From CAZAMT01 sp964486145 (lineage in GTDB: Bacteria > Bacteroidota > Bacteroidia > Bacteroidales > JAAAOM01): a stretch of 7,109 nucleotides of DNA. How positions within the stretch are numbered: the stretch's first letter is position 1; every line of letters begins with the position of its first letter. The notes under the pieces are model-generated. The model was not told the DNA's origin and ran no database searches. It saw only the letters and a program-made list of their open reading frames with translations. The position numbers were made by a program, and so were the translations under genes. Positions 3,836 through 7,109 of this stretch are shown here, in pieces. The stretch covers positions 1 to 7,109 of the forward strand of contig CAZAMT010000215.1 of assembly GCA_964486145.1 (NCBI GenBank), read 5' to 3'.

Positions 3836-5647
3836 ATGCAAATACACCATAAAATGGCATACCGCGTTGCTTTTTTCTCATTTATAATGTTGTTGATGTC
3901 TCATCAATTCATTTTGGGACAGGATATTCCTGAAAAAACCAAAGATGAATTGCAACAATATGAAACATTGATTGAAAGATATATCAATGAGCAGGACCAT
4001 GCTTCTGCTGCACAATACCTGAACAAATCAGCGTTTATTTACTGGAACTATCAGAAGCATGAGAAGGCAATTGACAACTTCACAAAAGCCCTGGAATACA
4101 GCAAAAAAATGAATAACAAAAACGGAATGATGATTATCTATTACAACCTGGGTATGATTTATTCCGATATTGAAAATTTTGCAATGGCAGAATCCATGAT
4201 CAAAAACGGGCTTGCCATCAGTAAAAATATAAACGATAAAAGCAGTATTGCATCAGGCCTTACCAATGTTGCCATGGCGCTGCAAGGGCAAAACAAACAC
4301 GAGGAGGCCATTGGATATCTGGAAGAAGCTATCGACCTCTCAAAGGAACTTAACAACATGAAGCTTCTCCGCCGAAGTTACGGGATGATTTACGAAAGTT
4401 ATGAAACCACAGGTAATTCAGATAAAGCTTTTGAGTATTTTGAGATTTATCAGTCCTTCGACAGAAAAATCAAGAAGGAAGAAATGGAAGAGGTCAAAAC
4501 CATTGCCAAAACGGAAGTTGATAAAGCTCAGGCTGAAAAACAGCAAACTGAAAATGTACTGAACCAGACAAACCAAATTCTCAGGCAAACGGCAGATTCA
4601 CTGGAAAAAGCCGAAATACTAACCAGGGAACAACGCCTTGAAATTGAATTAAACAAAACCAAACTACGTGAAAAAGAAGCAACTCTTTTGGCAAAAGAAG
4701 CGCAAATAAGAGCTCGTAATCAGTTGATAGGATTTGTGTTATTCGTTTTAGTTATTATGGTATTTTTTGCAATTATCCTTTTAAGGCAAAACAAGGCCAT
4801 CAAAAATCAAAAAGAAAAGATAGAAGATCAAAGAGATAAGCTTGAACAACAAAATATTCATATTCGCTCAAGTATTGAGTATGCCACCAATATTCAACAA
4901 GCCATTCTCCCTGATACCAATCTGATAAGCAATCATTTTGAATCATTCATTTTATATCGGCCCAAAGACATTGTATCGGGAGATTTTTACTGGTTTTCAC
5001 ATTTTCCATCGGCAAATGGCTCACCCGCGAAAACTTTCATCGCGGCAGTCGACTGCACAGGCCACGGTGTGCCGGGTGCATTTATGTCAATGATTGGCAA
5101 CAGGTTGCTAAACGAAATCGTCAATGAAAGAAAGATATTTGAACCAAACCAAATACTGGAAACCCTGAATAAAGAGGTGCATTCTGCTTTGCGTCAGGAT
5201 CAAACCGACAACCATGATGGCATGGATTTAGGTCTTTGCGTCATTGAAAAGGGTCAGCAAGGCAAATTAAAATTGGTCTATTCCGGTGCGAAACGCCCTC
5301 TTTTTATTATCAAACAAGAGAATAAAAAAAATGTTGTTACGCTAAAAGGTGATCGTAAATCGATTGGTGGTCATGGCAAAAGCAAAGAAATCATTGATTT
5401 CTCAAACAAAGAAATGGAAGTCAGCCCTGGTGATATGCTCTATTTGTCTTCTGATGGTATCATTGATCAAAATGGTCCTTCGAGGATACGGTTTGGCACA
5501 AAAAAATTATTAAAACTTCTTGAAGACATTGCAAATTTCCCGATGTCAGAGCAAAAAGAAAAAATTGAATACGAACTCGATGCGTATATGGAAGGCGAAG
5601 AGCAAAGAGATGATATAACATTACTTGGAATAAAACTTATGAAATAA
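3836..5647 (+). CDS. Membrane-anchored TPR / SpoIIE (PP2C) serine-threonine phosphatase, SiaA-like
   Basis: Using the ATG at 3836 gives 603 residues; TTG at 3824 and ATG at 3854 are alternatives. The order is: signal peptide or first membrane segment (about 8-28); a tetratricopeptide region (about 50-215) with units such as AIDNFTKALEYSKK and AIGYLEEAIDLSKEL; a long coiled coil (about 215-292); a transmembrane helix (about 297-316, LIGFVLFVLVIMVFFAIILL); a short coiled coil; and a C-terminal SpoIIE phosphatase domain (about 360-603). Metal-binding acids are visible in SGDFYW (Asp383), AVDCTGHGVPGAF (Asp406), SSDGIID (Asp540) and QRDDITLL (Asp592/593), so it should be active. It probably dephosphorylates the SiaC-like protein encoded two genes downstream. 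The exported TPR region would be the sensor. The next gene overlaps by one base. A weak promoter (TTG 3795-3797, AAAATTTG 3819-3826) would make the mRNA nearly leaderless. Confidence 0.9.
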   Translation: MQIHHKMAYRVAFFSFIMLLMSHQFILGQDIPEKTKDELQQYETLIERYINEQDHASAAQYLNKSAFIYWNYQKHEKAIDNFTKALEYSKKMNNKNGMMIIYYNLGMIYSDIENFAMAESMIKNGLAISKNINDKSSIASGLTNVAMALQGQNKHEEAIGYLEEAIDLSKELNNMKLLRRSYGMIYESYETTGNSDKAFEYFEIYQSFDRKIKKEEMEEVKTIAKTEVDKAQAEKQQTENVLNQTNQILRQTADSLEKAEILTREQRLEIELNKTKLREKEATLLAKEAQIRARNQLIGFVLFVLVIMVFFAIILLRQNKAIKNQKEKIEDQRDKLEQQNIHIRSSIEYATNIQQAILPDTNLISNHFESFILYRPKDIVSGDFYWFSHFPSANGSPAKTFIAAVDCTGHGVPGAFMSMIGNRLLNEIVNERKIFEPNQILETLNKEVHSALRQDQTDNHDGMDLGLCVIEKGQQGKLKLVYSGAKRPLFIIKQENKKNVVTLKGDRKSIGGHGKSKEIIDFSNKEMEVSPGDMLYLSSDGIIDQNGPSRIRFGTKKLLKLLEDIANFPMSEQKEKIEYELDAYMEGEEQRDDITLLGIKLMK

Positions 5648-6180
5648 TGGAGTTATACAATGTTTATAAAAACGGGGTTTTATCATTTATGGGGCCGATC
5701 AATATCCATGTAAGGGTTTTTTTTGGTAATTACCTGAAAGTAATCTTACAGGATGACTATCAGACGATCAACCGCATTTATAAAACCTTTATTGAACTGA
5801 CTCAGAATGTGGACTATTATTCCGCCGAGTTTCAACATTCTAATGATGAGCAAGCAAAAACAGGCATTGGAAGCTTTATTCTAAAAGAATACAAAGATTA
5901 TTTTAACTTTACCACCGGAAATTTAATTTATGCCCAGCATGGAGATAAGTTGAAAAAATATTGTGATGAAATTAATGATTCAGACAATGCTGTACTCCGC
6001 GAAATAAAACGCGAAACAAGAAAGTTAGCAGGCATCCATGAAGCCGGAGCGCATATTGGTTTGTTGCAGGTGGGGGTTATTACAGGCAATCTGTTTAAGT
6101 ATGATATTCGTAAAATTGATGATACATTTTCGTATTTTACATTAACAGTTCAAATTGATAAATATAGCAATAGTAAATAA
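5647..6180 (+). CDS. SiaB-family protein kinase (DUF6272, GHKL-like)
   Basis: This 177-residue cytoplasmic protein has the size and motif order of SiaB kinases, distant relatives of anti-sigma-factor kinases with a GHKL ATPase fold. Visible are an N-box-like FIELTQNVDYYS (Glu50, Asn54), a TTGNLI segment (89-94) matching the family TGN, a long linking helix (INDSDNAVLREIKRETRKLAG), a glycine segment GAHIGLLQVGVITGN (134-148) and a closing strand FSYFTLTVQI. By analogy with Pseudomonas SiaB it would phosphorylate the SiaC-like protein and oppose the SpoIIE phosphatase. The start overlaps the phosphatase stop (TAATG at 5645-5649), and the siaC-like ATG is 7 bases after its stop, so the three are almost certainly cotranscribed and coupled. 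Oddity: from memory the family usually has GAGLGLIDIARKS where this protein has GAHIGLLQVGVIT, losing one glycine and the RKS. Confidence 0.85.
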   Translation: MELYNVYKNGVLSFMGPINIHVRVFFGNYLKVILQDDYQTINRIYKTFIELTQNVDYYSAEFQHSNDEQAKTGIGSFILKEYKDYFNFTTGNLIYAQHGDKLKKYCDEINDSDNAVLREIKRETRKLAGIHEAGAHIGLLQVGVITGNLFKYDIRKIDDTFSYFTLTVQIDKYSNSK

Positions 6181-6187
6181 TCAGGAT

Positions 6188-6580
6188 ATGGAAAATATAG
6201 TTTTACATGAAGTTGATGATGCACCATTTTTTCCGGCTGTTTCTTTCGATGCTGAAAAAGGTGTCTGTGAAATTTCAGGTGAGTCTTACATGGAAGAAAC
6301 ATTCAAGTTTTATGCTCCATTACAGGATTGGCTTCGAAAATTTTTCGAAAATGAAGATAAACCTTTGGAATTCAATTTCAGGCTTACCTATTTTAATACC
6401 AGCTCATCAAGGCAAATTCTCGACCTTCTTGAAATATTAAAGAAGGAAATGCAAAACGGTGCGGACGTGAAAATAAAATGGTACTATGACTCGGACGATC
6501 CCGATATGGAGGATGAAATCGAAGATTTTAAAATTGAAACCGGTTTGTCCATTGAACTGATCGACATTAACCAAAACTAA
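6188..6580 (+). CDS. SiaC-family regulatory phosphoprotein (DUF1987)
   Basis: The 130-residue product carries the DUF1987 hallmarks in order: VSFDAEKGVCEISGESYMEE (about 18-37), FYAPLQDWLRKF (41-52), the very conserved LTYFNTSSSRQILDLLEIL (about 66-84), VKIKWYYDSDDPDMEDEIEDF, and a final LSIELIDI strand. This is a small STAS-like switch protein. In Pseudomonas SiaC the threonine of the corresponding NTS motif is phosphorylated by SiaB and dephosphorylated by SiaA, and the free form binds the diguanylate cyclase SiaD. The equivalent residue here is Thr71. The ATG at 6188 is preferred: it follows the kinase stop by 7 bases, has AGG just before it, and begins at the conserved part; a TTG at 6155 would overlap the kinase gene. 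No SiaD gene follows. Its stop overlaps the convergent next gene. Confidence 0.92.
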   Translation: MENIVLHEVDDAPFFPAVSFDAEKGVCEISGESYMEETFKFYAPLQDWLRKFFENEDKPLEFNFRLTYFNTSSSRQILDLLEILKKEMQNGADVKIKWYYDSDDPDMEDEIEDFKIETGLSIELIDINQN

Positions 6581-6861
6581 TTCAACAAAAAATCAGGTCC
6601 GTTTTTCTTTGACTTAATCAGCTCCTCAAGGACTATATTATTGCTTTCCAGTGCAGTGTTAATGTTATTTAACGCTTCCAGCAAGCCTTCAATCTGTCGT
6701 GATTGTTTTTGAATCAATCTTTCCTGAATGTCAAGCTTCTTTAATATAACATCCTGCCTCCGATAGATAGTCGCTACCTCCTGCTGGCTATCTCCCTGAT
6801 TGTCTGAATAATCCTCTTTAAAGAATTCAAACTTATTTTTACGTTTTTTCCAAAATGTCAT
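6577..6861 (-). CDS. Small coiled-coil protein of unknown function
   Basis: This 94-residue, soluble, highly charged protein has a basic/aromatic N-terminus (MTFWKKRKNKFEFFKED), a polar linker rich in Gln/Asp/Ser, and a probable coiled coil from about residue 33 to 84 with heptad-spaced hydrophobics (VILKKLDIQERLIQKQ, IEGLLEALNNINTALES, IVLEELIKS). I recognise no family. It is convergent with the siaC-like gene and the two coding regions overlap by 4 bases (stop codons at 6577-6579 and 6578-6580), with no terminator hairpin between them. Each transcript therefore probably runs into antisense of the other. A role with the Sia-type switch is suggested only by position. The chance that it is not expressed is small given its length and composition. 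Confidence 0.72.
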   Translation of the reverse strand: MTFWKKRKNKFEFFKEDYSDNQGDSQQEVATIYRRQDVILKKLDIQERLIQKQSRQIEGLLEALNNINTALESNNIVLEELIKSKKNGPDFLLN

Positions 6862-6877
6862 TGATTTTAATTAAGTT

Positions 6878-6896
6878 AATATTTTGTTAAAATATT
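6878..6896. promoter_or_regulatory. AT-only inverted repeat upstream of the coiled-coil gene
   Basis: AATATTTT (6878-6885) and AAAATATT (6889-6896) are perfect arms around GTT, 16 bases upstream of the ATG at 6861 on the minus strand. It could be an operator or part of the leader, but the surrounding DNA is so AT-rich that chance is a serious alternative. Confidence 0.2.
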
Positions 6897-7081
6897 TAAT
6901 TCATGTAAAGTTTTATAATTAATTGAGACTACATTTAAAATTAATATGAATTAATCATTAAATGAAGCATAAAATGATCTTTTTTAATGAAGTTATATGA
7001 ACATTCAACATTTGTTTATGTTTATATTAACTTTTACTGTGATTTTTATCATATGTGAGTCCGGTCTAAAAAGCCACCTTA

Positions 7082-7103
7082 CCCCTAAATCCCCTAAAGG
7101 GGA
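7082..7103. repeat. CCCC-TAAA-GGGG stem-loop, REP-like intergenic repeat
   Basis: TCCCC (7090-7094) pairs with GGGGA (7099-7103) around TAAA, and a CCCCTAAAT direct copy precedes it at 7082-7090. The G/C runs stand out sharply from the AT-rich DNA before them. From memory, CCCCTAAA-type motifs of this kind recur between genes in Bacteroidetes genomes. The element may continue beyond the window. Confidence 0.45.
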
Positions 7104-7109
7104 CTTCTT

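Noticed and set aside
4159..4359. Minus-strand frame of 66 codons within the phosphatase gene
   Set aside because: It lies opposite clear TPR coding sequence and is a shadow.
6207..6440. Alternative plus-strand frame within the SiaC-like gene
   Set aside because: The other frame encodes the conserved DUF1987 motifs; this one gives no recognisable protein.
6997..7109. Possible gene start MNIQHLFMFILTFTVIFIICESG running off the right edge
   Set aside because: It looks like a hydrophobic leader, but after about 25 codons it reads through the CCCCTAAA repeat, which is normally intergenic. No clear promoter is seen, and only 37 codons are visible.

Overview
The window looks like a chromosomal segment of a Bacteroidota (Bacteroidetes) bacterium. 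It is AT-rich, Shine-Dalgarno sites are weak, and upstream regions carry matches to the Bacteroidetes TTTG / TAnnTTTG promoter pattern (best at 2324-2355). The families fit too: a stand-alone CarboxypepD_reg-like domain, a YwqK-type MORN protein, and a TPR-SpoIIE phosphatase followed by SiaB and SiaC. A run of exactly 100 Ns (1756-1855) shows this is a draft scaffold.

Left part (1-1631). A strong terminator (51-84) closes an upstream gene of which perhaps eight codons remain. Next is a compact toxin-antitoxin pair: an antitoxin (184-423) and a VapC-like PIN-domain RNase (423-827), overlapping by one base. A 15-bp inverted repeat (104-118 and 827-841, one mismatch) brackets the pair. An imperfect hairpin of about 112 bp (843-954) follows the right copy, so the module resembles a mobile gene cassette. 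From about 955 to 1631 I see no gene, only a structured, locally GC-richer tract with several short inverted repeats.

Middle part (1632-3700). On the minus strand lies a lipoprotein cut by the N gap, whose visible end looks like the start of a leucine-rich-repeat domain. Divergent from it, with a good promoter, is a secreted YwqK/MORN protein (2462-2923). A bidirectional terminator (2944-2974) separates that gene from a convergent, secreted one-domain CarboxypepD_reg-like protein (2973-3326). A small soluble protein with a WLHAYLHRKEGD motif (3389-3694) is transcribed divergently from the signalling operon.

Right part (3701-7109). The core of the window is a three-gene operon (3836-6580) for a Sia-type partner-switching pathway. 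It encodes a membrane-anchored TPR/coiled-coil SpoIIE (PP2C) phosphatase, a SiaB-family GHKL-like kinase and a SiaC (DUF1987) phosphoprotein with the conserved YFNTSSS site. By analogy with Pseudomonas SiaABC, the kinase would phosphorylate SiaC and the phosphatase would reverse this, setting how much SiaC is free to bind its output partner. No diguanylate cyclase (SiaD) is present. The only following gene is a convergent small coiled-coil protein (6577-6861) whose stop codon overlaps that of siaC. The window ends in AT-rich DNA and a CCCC-TAAA-GGGG hairpin.
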